A DNA stretch of 64,000 nucleotides from Bacillus sp. BA3 (GTDB lineage Bacteria > Bacillota > Bacilli > Bacillales > DSM-1321): contig PIZR01000001.1 in assembly GCA_002835675.1 (NCBI GenBank), positions 123,494-187,493 of the forward strand. The letters are read 5' to 3'. Shown here piece after piece: positions 18,710 to 27,083 of this stretch. The notes beneath the pieces were generated by a model that was not told the DNA's origin, made no database searches, and saw only the letters and a program-made list of their open reading frames with translations. Every line of letters starts with the position of its first letter. The first letter of the stretch is position 1. The translations under genes and the position numbers were made by a program.

Positions 18710-18830
18710 TAAATGCCTTTGTGTATTTCTTAACTAGAGCATTAATGGCACGGTTGGAAATCAGAGTGATATTGAAATAGTTAGTTAAAACCTTTCAGAA
18801 AACCTTTGACTAACGGTACTTTAGTTCTAT
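18518..18830 (-). pseudogene. Tyrosine recombinase remnant, longer copy B
   Basis: On the minus strand the C-terminal part of an integrase can be read from about 18800 down to 18518: YFNITLISNRAINALVKKY, then TKAFKSNKSISPHNLRHT, then the LGH region and the Lys-rich tail. Eleven bases are deleted within the region that reads NLMEQSGDIH in copy A, and a further frameshift lies near 18790. It preserves more of the gene than copy A, but is clearly dead. Confidence 0.75.
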
Positions 18831-19181
18831 ACAAAATGAGTTAAGACCACAAATATAAGACGGGGGAAGAGTTGCTCGTGGTGATTGAAGAACAGCGAAA
18901 TAAGTTTATAAATCTCGTCCAACAAGATCTGCTCAATGAAGCAATTTCCGAGAGATTTACATAAGAGTAGGTTTTTTCGAGGTCCTCTTTTGAGGGCTTT
19001 TTTTGTTGCAAATATAAACACCCAATTAATTCTAGGTATTTTGGGAGTAATGAGCGTATTTTGTATTGGATGCGCTTCAAAAGGATTATTTTAAAAATAA
19101 GCCCATTTTACTAGATTGGTTTGATATACTAGAAATGGAAAAATTGAGAGAATCATTTTAATGAGTAGGGAAGTGTAAATA
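18831..19181. other. Intergenic stretch with a weak terminator-like hairpin
   Basis: No supported gene. A short stem (CCTC TTTT GAGG) followed by TTTTTTT lies at about 18983-19003 and could end transcription on the plus strand. A 30-codon frame before it (18870-18963) has only a weak TTG start. Confidence 0.35.
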
Positions 19182-19529
19182 ATGCTCTGGAAAATTTACT
19201 TTTGGCTAATTTTAGCTATAGAGATAGCTTCAATGTTTGTAGAAACGGTTCATGGTCCGGTGGTAGAAATTACGGATACGGTTATTAGCGTTATCTCCAC
19301 AATTGGATTATTCGGTTATGTATATAAGAAGCAGTTGTTGTCAAAGTTATTCTGGAAATTCGTATTTATAATAACTGTAATTGAGGGGCTTGCCTACATA
19401 ATGTTGGATGTACTTAATGATCCAGAACTTGGATTAGGTGGAATAATTTTCGTTACAGCTTTCACGCTATCCATAATGTATCCTTTCTTTCTAGGTTTAT
19501 ATAGATATGGATTCCGTAAGCAAAATTAA
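19182..19529 (+). CDS. Small integral membrane protein
   Basis: The 115-residue protein has four hydrophobic segments, roughly residues 2-20, 32-48, 57-75 and 83-106, with short charged loops (YKKQLLSKLFW) and a basic end (YRYGFRKQN). It has the look of a small four-helix Bacillus membrane protein, but no family can be assigned. AGGGAAGTG lies before the ATG, and a strong terminator follows at 19579-19606, so it is a single-gene unit. Confidence 0.6.
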   Translation: MLWKIYFWLILAIEIASMFVETVHGPVVEITDTVISVISTIGLFGYVYKKQLLSKLFWKFVFIITVIEGLAYIMLDVLNDPELGLGGIIFVTAFTLSIMYPFFLGLYRYGFRKQN

Positions 19530-19578
19530 GCTTAGTGACATGTTAAATAACAGGTACATTTGTTTAAATAAGGTATAG

Positions 19579-19606
19579 AGAGACCACAATATGTGGTCTT
19601 TTTTTA
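19579..19606 (+). terminator. Rho-independent terminator
   Basis: AGACCACA pairs with TGTGGTCT around a short AT loop, followed by seven T. It ends the membrane protein gene. Confidence 0.8.
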
Positions 19607-19817
19607 TTTGTTTATAATCACAAATATACAAATAAGAATATCAATTAGTGAAATTTTTTCTTTTTGTCTCAACTGCTATTTACGTTGAGGAATTAACAGC
19701 TTAAGAACGACTGACATCTAGATAAAAAAATTCCAAAAGAATAAAAAATTGGGAAGATTATTTGTGAAACATGGTAGAATAATATTCTAGTAAAAATGTC
19801 ATAGGAGGAATTTAACA

Positions 19818-21509
19818 ATGAAAAAATATTTAATGGCAGCAAGTGCTTTTTTGGGGGTACTATGTCTCATCTTGGTTAGCGGCGCCTTGAAGGTTTCAGC
19901 AAACGTTGGACAGGATACCCTGCAAGCAGCAAAGCCCATTAATGTAAATGCTGTTAATCATGCAATCCTTAATGGAGATGGAGATTATGAAGATTATTGG
20001 AAATTCACGCTGACAAAACCGGGTCAAGTTACCTTTAACATGAATAACTATTCGGGATATTCATGGGATTTTGAAATCCTAGATGGTAATGGAAATGAGT
20101 TTACAGGTGGAACAACAGATGACAGCAATAAAGCCATGGGTGTGACGGCAAGGAAAGTAGGATTGCCAGCTGGTACTTATTACGTACATATTGAGGATGA
20201 TTGGAATTCTATTAACGAAACCTATTATTTTGCTGTTAATTTTGCAGAAAACGCAAATGTGGAATACGAATTCAACGATAGTTCAAGTGCAGCAAATAAA
20301 ATTAAATTAAATACACCTTACGTGGGTGAGATACAAAATTATAATGATGAGGATTATTATAGATTCACCCTTCCTGAAAGTGGAGCTGTCACTCTCAATA
20401 TGAGTCAAAAATCTGGTAACGGATGGAATGCGAGTATTTTAACTTTAGAGGGTGAAGTGCTTAGTGAGTTGACGACAGAAGATTCTTCGAACGTCACAAA
20501 ACCGACGGAACGGACGGTCGGGCTACCTAAAGGAGATTACTTAATCCATATTGAAGACAATTGGGGTTCAACTTACCAGCCCTATGCCTTTACCGTGAAG
20601 TTTGCAAAGTCAACTACCTATGAAAAAGAATTCAATAACAACGCCCAGCAGGCAAACAGTATTGGGTTGGGCAAAAACTATTATGGGAATCTCCAAGATA
20701 ACAATGACACTGATTATTTTACGTTTTACCTATCAAAACCATCAAGTGTATCACTAGAGATGGGAAGGAAGCCATCTGTTAGTTGGTATATGAGCCTCTA
20801 TAATTCAAACGGTGATGAAGTGGGATCCTTTAATACGAAGGATGACCAGTTTGCAAAGGGTATAGAATCGAAGAGGTATTCCCTTCCTGCAGGGCGGTAC
20901 TATATATCGGTGAGTGATTATTATTCAAACACTACTAATTATAAATACCAACTGGCTGTAAAAGTTCAAACGCCGTCTATTAGCAGTAAGTCGGTACAAA
21001 TAACAAATTATGTAGGCAAATCGGATAGCGTGAAAGTGAGTGCCTTGACTAAAGGCGATGTAGTGAAGTTGTTCGATTCGAAAGGAAAGCTATTTGCTAC
21101 ATCTAAACCAGTTTCAGGTTCCTCTACAACTTTTAGCATCAAACAATTAGGAAAGAATGCCGGTTTTATCTATGTGTCAAACACCCGAAGTGGAATGCTT
21201 GAGAGTTCTAGAGTAAAAGTGTCGTTTAAAGCAGAACCGAAGACACCTAAGCCAAGCGCTTCCAACATTACGATTAAGAATAATAAGGGTAAGTCAGATA
21301 CAGTAATAGTCAAAGGATTAAAAAAAAGCGATGTTGTAAAACTCTATTCATCCTCCGGGAAGTATCTATCTAGTAAAACATCCACTTCTTCCTCTGCAAC
21401 CATTACGGTTAAGCAGTTAGGTAAGGGCTCAGGTTCTGTTTATGTAACAGTGACACGCCCTGGAATGAATGAAAGCGACAAAGTGAAGAAAACATTCAAA
21501 GCAGAATAA
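19818..21509 (+). CDS. Secreted protein with three pre-peptidase C-terminal (PPC)-like domains
   Basis: This 563-residue protein has a signal peptide (MKKYLMAASAFLGVLCLIL, cleavage likely after VSA near residue 28). Three tandem beta-sandwich repeats of about 115 residues follow, each with the PPC pattern: an N/D-rich start, DYWKFTL / DYYRFTL / DYFTFYL, and LPAGTYYVHIED, LPKGDYLIHIED, LPAGRYYISVSD. The last 170 residues contain two further repeats (GKSDSVKVSALTKGDVVKLF and GKSDTVIVKGLKKSDVVKLY). No peptidase domain is attached, so it is probably a surface or matrix binding protein. Strong AGGAGGAAT ribosome site; terminator downstream. Confidence 0.8.
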   Translation: MKKYLMAASAFLGVLCLILVSGALKVSANVGQDTLQAAKPINVNAVNHAILNGDGDYEDYWKFTLTKPGQVTFNMNNYSGYSWDFEILDGNGNEFTGGTTDDSNKAMGVTARKVGLPAGTYYVHIEDDWNSINETYYFAVNFAENANVEYEFNDSSSAANKIKLNTPYVGEIQNYNDEDYYRFTLPESGAVTLNMSQKSGNGWNASILTLEGEVLSELTTEDSSNVTKPTERTVGLPKGDYLIHIEDNWGSTYQPYAFTVKFAKSTTYEKEFNNNAQQANSIGLGKNYYGNLQDNNDTDYFTFYLSKPSSVSLEMGRKPSVSWYMSLYNSNGDEVGSFNTKDDQFAKGIESKRYSLPAGRYYISVSDYYSNTTNYKYQLAVKVQTPSISSKSVQITNYVGKSDSVKVSALTKGDVVKLFDSKGKLFATSKPVSGSSTTFSIKQLGKNAGFIYVSNTRSGMLESSRVKVSFKAEPKTPKPSASNITIKNNKGKSDTVIVKGLKKSDVVKLYSSSGKYLSSKTSTSSSATITVKQLGKGSGSVYVTVTRPGMNESDKVKKTFKAE

Positions 21510-21550
21510 TGCATATTAGAGTTGGGACAGTTTAATTAAAGAAAAGGGGG

Positions 21551-21578
21551 CGGCACTCAAATTGAGAGCCGTCTTTTT
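21551..21578 (+). terminator. Rho-independent terminator
   Basis: CGGCACTCAA pairs with TTGAGAGCCG (one A-A mismatch), followed by TCTTTTT. It ends the PPC-repeat gene. Confidence 0.75.
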
Positions 21579-21803
21579 AGTATAAAGAAGGGAATTAGTC
21601 ATTCTTAAATAGGATGGAAAATTTGCATTGGAATTTTGGATTATCTCATTTTTTTCGTCTCATAAGTTAAGATTACTCTTAATATATAGGCTATTTATTT
21701 TGGGATTTTATTACATGTAAGATTTTTGAATGACCGTTAATGTGGATTATTTCCAGAAACAATGCTGTTATTTGTAAAATACATACTCTAAGAAGGGACG
21801 CTT

Positions 21804-21933
21804 ATGACTAAAAAAACGCAACTAGCTTTGATGTTTCTCTTAATACCTCTGGCAATATCAATTTGTTTTTGGTTTTCGGAAACCTCAATTTTACGAACCA
21901 AATGATTCGCCAGCACCAGTTGATCTAAAGTAA
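21804..21933 (+). pseudogene. Small membrane peptide gene with a one-base frameshift
   Basis: Behind AAGAAGGGACG an ATG at 21804 opens a frame with a hydrophobic N-terminus (MTKKTQLALMFLLIPLAIS). Removing one T from the TTTTT run near 21866 continues it as GFRKPQFYEPNDSPAPVDL to a TAA at 21931, a plausible 42-residue product. As written the frame ends at 21911. Either a decayed gene or a base error. Confidence 0.3.
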
Positions 21934-22062
21934 TCATTTCAAGTTGCTCGCTGAATAGAATGATGTTTCGAAAGCATCCTTATCACCTCAAGTTTTAATA
22001 GTTCTATTTTTAAACAAAAAAGACTGTAGGCAAAAGGAGTTTCATCTAAAATTTTAATCATT

Positions 22063-22197
22063 GTTGATTGGAACGGAAGGTGCGAGACTCCTGCGGGAAT
22101 AGCGAGTCCAAGGGAGACCCCACAGGCGCAAGTGCGCCGAGGAGGCTCCCGGACCGCCCGCGGAAAGCGAGTGCCTGAAGTGGAAATCAAGGTTCAA
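22063..22197 (+). repeat. GC-rich structured interspersed repeat, copy 1
   Basis: About 135 bases from GTTGATTGGAACGG to GGTTCAAA, much richer in GC than its surroundings and nearly identical to 28903-29037 and, inverted, 34108-34243. Internal complementarity: GACTC/GAGTC, GGGAG/CTCCC enclosing GGCGC/GCGCC, and GTTGATT near the 5' end with AATCAA near the 3' end. Short frames across it are chance products of the repeat. Confidence 0.85.
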
Positions 22198-22473
22198 ATT
22201 GTACAAGCCAAAAAAAATGTAGACAAACTCGATTTCCATTTTTGTTTCTGTATTTTTTAGGTCATAAATTCCGTATTATATATTAAGTTTTTATCAACCT
22301 AGTACAGTGTGATTTCTAATAACTGGATTAATATTGGATTTGACATCTTCTCCAACAAATGCTTTCCAAATATTCAATTTTAAAAGGTCACTGAGGTTAT
22401 AAAAAACTTCATTTTTTGTTATTGATAGGTTTTTGTATTACTTAATCTATATATTCTTAGGCAGCAAGGCTCA

Positions 22474-23691
22474 TTATCTTGTGAATTTTAAAGGAAGTCT
22501 TTTCACTCCAAAAACGAACGGACTTGGAATCGCCTCCAGCTCAGTCCCTTTTACACCTTCCAATTTTGTAAATGTACTTAATAGTGTCACGAGAGCTACT
22601 TCTGCTTCTAGACGTGCAAGCGGGGCACCTAAACAAAAATGAATACCAAACCCGAAACTCAAATGAGGATTTAATTTCCTTTCTAACGTAAACCGATTAG
22701 GTTCTGCAAACTTTTGTTCATCCCGGTTTGCCGAAGCGACCCAGCAAATTACTTGTTCCCCCTTTTGGATTGTTTTGCCCCCAACTTTGACATGTTCCTT
22801 TGCAACACGGCCAATTGCCTGTATTGGAGGATAAAAGCGTAGTGTTTCTTCTACCAATTTTGGTATTAAAGGCAGGTTTGTCCTAGCTTGTTCTTGAATG
22901 TTTTTATCTTCTGTCATATAGCGTACGGCATTTGTAATCAAATTAGTTGTTGTTTCATTTCCCGCAACTAATAATAAAACACAGAAAGATAGTACCTCTT
23001 CTTCTGTTAATTTTTCCCCATCAATTTTTGCTGCTAATAATAGCGAAATTAAATCTTCTTCAGGATTAACTTTTCTCTCTAAAATTATTTTTTTGAAATA
23101 TTCTTTAAGAAACCCACTTCCTTCCTTACGTTTTTGTGCCATTCTTTGGAAGGCTTCATTTGAATTATCTTTGGCGCCTGCCACGAGAACATCAGAATAG
23201 GTTTTAAAAAGATCCCGATCCTTAGCAGGGACCCCCAATAATTCGGCAATTATTATGACAGGCAACGGACCAGCAAGGTTATGAACGAGATCCATAGTCC
23301 CCTTCTCATTAACTTGATCGAGAAGGTAATGTGTCACCTCTTCGATTTTATTTTTTAAATCCTTCACTGCTTTAGGAGTGAATGCCTTGTTCACTAAGTT
23401 TCTCATTTTAGTGTGTCTAGGAGGGTCCAATGTCAAAATGCTTCCTTGAAGAGTTCCAGACCCTCGTTCCGATGAAAACAGTTTTGGATTTTTTAGAATA
23501 TAATGTACGTCCTCATATCGAAACACATCCCAGCAGCTTCGTGCCTCGTCGTACCGTACAGGAGTTTTTTGTCGTAAACTATTAAAGATTGGAAAAGGAA
23601 ATAATTGATCTGCGTTCGAAGCAATTTCGCTCATGGGGATGAGATTAGCATACTGCTCCACTGCGCTTGTTGATTTACGTTCTTGTGTCAT
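22474..23691 (-). CDS. Cytochrome P450 (CYP107/CYP109-like)
   Basis: I start at ATG 23691, which has AAAGGAGAG upstream, giving 405 residues; the open frame extends 21 codons further without a ribosome site. P450 hallmarks are all present: I-helix AGNETTTN, K-helix EETLR (ExxR), the meander, and the heme loop FGFGIHFCLGAPLAR with Cys near 353. Size and motifs fit soluble bacterial class I P450s such as B. subtilis CYP109B1 or CYP107 members, which hydroxylate fatty acids, terpenoids or polyketides. No ferredoxin or reductase gene is next to it, so electrons must come from elsewhere. Substrate unknown. Confidence 0.9.
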   Translation of the reverse strand: MTQERKSTSAVEQYANLIPMSEIASNADQLFPFPIFNSLRQKTPVRYDEARSCWDVFRYEDVHYILKNPKLFSSERGSGTLQGSILTLDPPRHTKMRNLVNKAFTPKAVKDLKNKIEEVTHYLLDQVNEKGTMDLVHNLAGPLPVIIIAELLGVPAKDRDLFKTYSDVLVAGAKDNSNEAFQRMAQKRKEGSGFLKEYFKKIILERKVNPEEDLISLLLAAKIDGEKLTEEEVLSFCVLLLVAGNETTTNLITNAVRYMTEDKNIQEQARTNLPLIPKLVEETLRFYPPIQAIGRVAKEHVKVGGKTIQKGEQVICWVASANRDEQKFAEPNRFTLERKLNPHLSFGFGIHFCLGAPLARLEAEVALVTLLSTFTKLEGVKGTELEAIPSPFVFGVKRLPLKFTR

Positions 23692-23894
23692 GGTTTCATC
23701 TCTCCTTTTATTGTGTCTAATATTCATACAGAAAATAGTCATGAACCGGTTCATTAACTAAAATAACAAACTCGTAATTTGGTTTCAATTGACATAAATT
23801 GAGATATTTTTCAATGAGAAGAAAGTAATAACTCGGAAAATTTGATTCACCACCTATTGAAAAACTCTTTTGGGTTTCATAGCTTTTCGTTTAA

Positions 23895-24050
23895 GGTCAT
23901 GCCGGTACCGCAAGTCATGCCAGCAGTGTAACTATATTTACTGCACCCTTATCCACTATTATTTTAAGTCTGCTGCTGAAGTTTTTACCTGAAGCAATAG
24001 GTGGGTTTCTGAAAAGGGTGTGTCAATCTAGGGATGCTGGCTACATTTAA
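23895..24050 (+). pseudogene. Hydrophobic coding-like remnant
   Basis: An open frame without start codon reads GHAGTASHASSVTIFTAPL, then a hydrophobic helix STIILSLLLKFLPEAIGGF and a basic tail, ending at TAA 24048. It could be the C-terminal end of a membrane transporter. It directly precedes, in the same frame, the truncated VOC gene. Family not recognised. Confidence 0.25.
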
Positions 24051-24347
24051 GGGGAATTTCATATCTATCGGGCAGAAAGGAAGTCCTATAAATTGGATCT
24101 AATGGTCGGAGGGGAATATCAGCTGGAATTGTTCTCTTTTCCTTATAGCCCCAATCGCCCAAGTTATCCTGAAGCAAGAGGACTTAGACATCTTGCCTTT
24201 GAAGTGGAAGATATTCATCAAGCGATTGAAGAGTTAGAAAGAGAAAAAATTCTAGTCGAACCCATCCGTGTTGATGAGTTAACAGGAAAAAGGTTTACTT
24301 TTTTTGGTGATGCGGATGATTTGCCTCTTGGAATATATGAACAGTAG
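24051..24347 (+). pseudogene. YwkD-like VOC (glyoxalase-fold) protein, N-terminus missing
   Basis: The frame is closed by a TAA at 24048 and then reads EFHIYRAERKSYKLDLMVGG, QLELFSFPYSPNRP, GLRHLAFEVEDIHQAIEEL and LPLGIYEQ, matching the C-terminal three quarters of YwkD-type VOC proteins (about 128 residues when intact). The first beta-alpha unit with its metal-binding His is missing, and no ribosome site precedes the internal ATG at 24102. Likely a gene remnant. Confidence 0.6.
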
Positions 24348-24417
24348 AAATTATAGGCTTGGCTAGGAAAATGCGTGAAAATTTAAGACATGAAGTTTTT
24401 TGGGAGGTAAAACTTGG

Positions 24418-24561
24418 TTGAATTCAAAAGCTGAAAAGTGGTTGAAATGCAATATCGCTACACTAGTGTTATTCGGAAGATTCATGATTTCAGCACTATT
24501 GAAAAAGGTTATTGACCCTACAATAAAAGGTGGAAAGGGGGCAGTATTTAGGTTAGGTTAG
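24418..24561 (+). CDS. Possible small membrane peptide (47 residues)
   Basis: GGGAGGT lies 10 bases before TTG 24418, and the frame runs 47 codons to TAG. The peptide has one hydrophobic helix (CNIATLVLFGRFMISALL) between a charged start (MNSKAEKWLK) and a basic tail (IDPTIKGGKG). It overlaps no other gene. No family recognised; it may also be a truncated gene. Confidence 0.3.
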   Translation: MNSKAEKWLKCNIATLVLFGRFMISALLKKVIDPTIKGGKGAVFRLG

Positions 24562-24742
24562 GCAGTCTTCTCCATTAATATTGTTTGCATTCTCGATATT
24601 TCTTTAAGATCCCAACGGTCCACTTTATCCAAGTAGGGCTTCTTTTATTTTTCAGAAACATAAAAAGGGCTGTTAGTAATCTATTAAGTAGTATACAGAT
24701 TTCTAGGACGCTTCATAAGATATAAAAAAGGAGGTACAAGCA

Positions 24743-24900
24743 TTGAAAGAAAAAATAATTAACGCGGAAAATAACTGTTTCCGCTTAGTAACAGGTACAT
24801 TTCCTGATAAAGAAACCGCCTAATGGCTGAAGAGCTGAAAATTCGTTATGGCTGGATTGTCTATATAATTCCGGAACAAAGTGAAAAAGACTGGAATTAA
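24743..24900 (+). pseudogene. SPOR-domain-like fragment with a frameshift
   Basis: AAAAAAGGAGGTACAAGCA precedes TTG 24743. The first frame reads NNCFRLVTGTFPDKETA and stops; the next frame continues MAEELKIRYGWIVYIIPEQ and stops at 24900. Joined, the two halves give the beta-alpha pattern of a SPOR peptidoglycan-binding repeat (FRLVTGTF, then KETA, then WIVYII). One base change near 24820 separates them. Probably a disrupted small gene. Confidence 0.4.
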
Positions 24901-24952
24901 AATTAGTTAACTACCAAAAGGATTTGATGAAATAGGGAAATTAGTAGAGAGG

Positions 24953-25645
24953 ATGACTGAATTGAAATTACAAGATATAAAAGGATCTTATGATGTAATC
25001 ATTAGCCTAGGCAGTTGGTGTGGACCTTCTCTTAATTTAAGGCGGCATAATTTGAGGCGGTTTTCGTTTCCTCTTGATTGGGTTGTATCTAACTCACTCC
25101 CGGATGTAAGCAGATTATTGAAGAACAGATTTGTCGGATTTATGGACTTAAACAATATGAAGCAGGTAGATGGCATCGCTTCTTATCTTGATGATGGAGA
25201 TGCGGTTTTTTCTGATGAAGGCGGTAAGCAGCAAGACGCCTATTTTATCCAAGATACCTATTATAATATTATTTCAGTCCATGATTTCCCAATAATACCT
25301 AATCAAGATTGGACTCATCTTTACCCTGCTTACAAAGAAAAACTTAATTACCGGATAAATAAGTTTATTGAAATAATTTCAAATAGCAAATCCGTCTTAT
25401 TTGTTAGATGGGGGGCAGTTTCGGTTCACGGTGCAGTTGAATTGCAATCCGTCTTGTCCGAAATGATACCGGGGAAATTTAATATCCTCTTCCTTGATCC
25501 ACTAGCGGGGTTAAAAGGTGTTAATGAAATCGACTGGGGAATCAAAGGCATTTGTACAGTGCAAGTACCCAGTGATGGTCCTAATGATGATTCAATGTGG
25601 GATTATGTTTATAATGGGCTAACCTTAACAAAAACATATTCTTAG
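24953..25645 (+). CDS. DUF1796 family putative cysteine peptidase
   Basis: The 230-residue protein carries the DUF1796 start: YDVIISLGSWCGPSLNLRRH near residues 13-32, with a conserved Cys, then FSFPLDWVVSN. Later motifs include NIISVHDFPI with a His, RINKFIEIISNSKSVLFVRW, and ILFLDP. The family is annotated as putative papain-like cysteine peptidases and appears in Bacillus accessory regions; the activity is not established. GAGAGG precedes the ATG at 24953. It is cytosolic, with no signal peptide. Confidence 0.8.
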   Translation: MTELKLQDIKGSYDVIISLGSWCGPSLNLRRHNLRRFSFPLDWVVSNSLPDVSRLLKNRFVGFMDLNNMKQVDGIASYLDDGDAVFSDEGGKQQDAYFIQDTYYNIISVHDFPIIPNQDWTHLYPAYKEKLNYRINKFIEIISNSKSVLFVRWGAVSVHGAVELQSVLSEMIPGKFNILFLDPLAGLKGVNEIDWGIKGICTVQVPSDGPNDDSMWDYVYNGLTLTKTYS

Positions 25646-25788
25646 TAGTGATTTCACGTCTTTTATTGCAAACGTTTAAATTTGGTGAAGCATTAATGGA
25701 TTGAGAATAAGTCTTTTTCCTTTATTTGAAGGATGGAACAAAAGAGTTATTTTTACGGAAGAAGAAAATTGTATCTTAAGAGTTAAAG

Positions 25789-25820
25789 GACACTCATTAT
25801 TCTAAAAGAGTGTTTTTTTG
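25789..25820 (+). terminator. Rho-independent terminator
   Basis: ACACTC pairs with GAGTGT around a 12-base AT loop, followed by seven T. It lies downstream of the DUF1796 gene. Confidence 0.65.
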
Positions 25821-25862
25821 TGCAGCAATCCACTGAATTATCTAAATTTTCCAAAATTACAT

Positions 25863-25934
25863 TTGACCCAAATGGGACAGCTGATTTAGAATTGGTATGT
25901 ATATGAAATAATGTTTTGTATAAAAAACATTATT
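25863..25934 (+). promoter_or_regulatory. Promoter with 11-bp perfect inverted repeat upstream of ABC importer
   Basis: TTGACC (25863) and TAGAAT (25887) with an 18-base spacer form a plausible sigma-A promoter. Just downstream AATAATGTTTT and AAAACATTATT (25907-25934) are perfect complements separated by 6 bases, in the position of an operator close to the transcription start. No regulator gene is adjacent. Confidence 0.45.
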
Positions 25935-26000
25935 AGGGAGGGAATATAGTTAGATAGTGAATTAAGTGTAAAAAATATTTGATTTAGGGAGGTAAGTAAT

Positions 26001-27056
26001 ATGTTTAAGAAAAAATTGGCGTTCGTTCTGATTTGTTTGGTGTTAATAGTTTCTGCATGCGGTCCAAGTGACGAAACAACTAGAGAAGGACGTTCCGGAG
26101 GAAAAGCGATAAAGCTTACTTTTACGGAACCTGCACGGTTATTGTCAGTTGCCCCATTGTATGTAGCCATCGAGCAGGGTTTTTTTGAAAAAGAAGGAAT
26201 TGAAGCAGAGATTGTATCGGGTGGTGGAGGAGCACAAGTAATTGCTTCTGTATTATCAGGTGAAGCTCAGTTTGCGGTCTCGGGTCCTCGAAGTATGTTT
26301 ACTCCTCTTGATAAAGGTGAAGAATTAATGGCGATTCAATCTTTAAATTCAGCGCTAACCTATCAAATTACTCTTTCTAAACAATATCAAAAGAAAAAGA
26401 ATGTTTCTAAAGACTCATCATTTGAAGATAGAGTGGCTTCATTGAATGGCGCAACTATTGGTACAAATCTTGTCGGTGATTCTGGAGACGTATACACCCG
26501 CTATTTAATGCAAATGCATGGTGTTGACCCCGATACGCTTAAAACTGTCAAATTAGCAGGAGATGGATCGAAGATTGGCGGTATGCAGGAGGGGATTGTT
26601 GACGGTGGTATAGCATCGCCTCCAATGGGTTTACAGGCGGAAAGTAAAGATGTTGGTGAGATTGTAATCAATACAAGTGAAGAGCCAATGTATGGGAATA
26701 TGGTCTGGGAAGCTGTTTTTGCTAAAAAGGAATATTTAGAAAAAAATCAGGAAACATCTTTGAAAGTAGTTAGGGCAATTGGGAAAGGTATGGAATTCAC
26801 ACGTAATAATCCTAGAGAGGCAGCCGAATCAATCGTATCTTATTTTGATGGGATTGATGTTGATATCCTAGAGGAATCACTAATCGGATTGAAAAACACT
26901 TTTAAAGGCTATGGGGAAATGAATCAAGAAGCTTGGGATAATGCCCAGGATCCATTAGTTGAATTCGGCAAGTTGTCAGGCGTTTCTACTAAACAGGATA
27001 CTACTGAAGATGTTATTTGGACAAATAGTTATATAGAAGAAGCATTTAAAAAATAA
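26001..27056 (+). CDS. ABC transporter substrate-binding lipoprotein, NitT/TauT family
   Basis: The 351-residue lipoprotein has signal peptide MFKKKLAFVLICLVLIVSAC with the lipobox Cys at position 20. The mature part has the NMT1/SsuA-like fold pattern: LLSVAPLYVAIEQGFFEKEG, then GGGGAQVIASVLSGEAQFAV, and a later DGGIASPPMGLQAE. The family binds nitrate, sulfonates, taurine or thiamine precursors; the ligand cannot be told from the sequence. Start ATG has GGGAGGT upstream. First gene of a three-gene importer operon (substrate-binding, ATPase, permease). Confidence 0.88.
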   Translation: MFKKKLAFVLICLVLIVSACGPSDETTREGRSGGKAIKLTFTEPARLLSVAPLYVAIEQGFFEKEGIEAEIVSGGGGAQVIASVLSGEAQFAVSGPRSMFTPLDKGEELMAIQSLNSALTYQITLSKQYQKKKNVSKDSSFEDRVASLNGATIGTNLVGDSGDVYTRYLMQMHGVDPDTLKTVKLAGDGSKIGGMQEGIVDGGIASPPMGLQAESKDVGEIVINTSEEPMYGNMVWEAVFAKKEYLEKNQETSLKVVRAIGKGMEFTRNNPREAAESIVSYFDGIDVDILEESLIGLKNTFKGYGEMNQEAWDNAQDPLVEFGKLSGVSTKQDTTEDVIWTNSYIEEAFKK

Positions 27057-27083
27057 TTAGATAGAAAGGAGATGATAGGTAAG

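Noticed and set aside
18870-18963. 30-codon frame reading VIEEQRNKFINLVQQDLL, at first sight like a Spo0E-type phosphatase
   Set aside because: It lacks the Spo0E signature residues, starts only with TTG and is too short.
22054-22239. Short protein with HSLSAGGPGASS across the structured repeat, also at 28810-29037 and 34108-34326
   Set aside because: The same peptide recurs wherever the GC-rich repeat occurs and has no ribosome site; it is a by-product of the repeat.
25689-25805. Start-less frame ending in the terminator at 25789 (EENCILRVKGHSLF)
   Set aside because: Plausible gene tail but no start and no recognised family; too weak to list.
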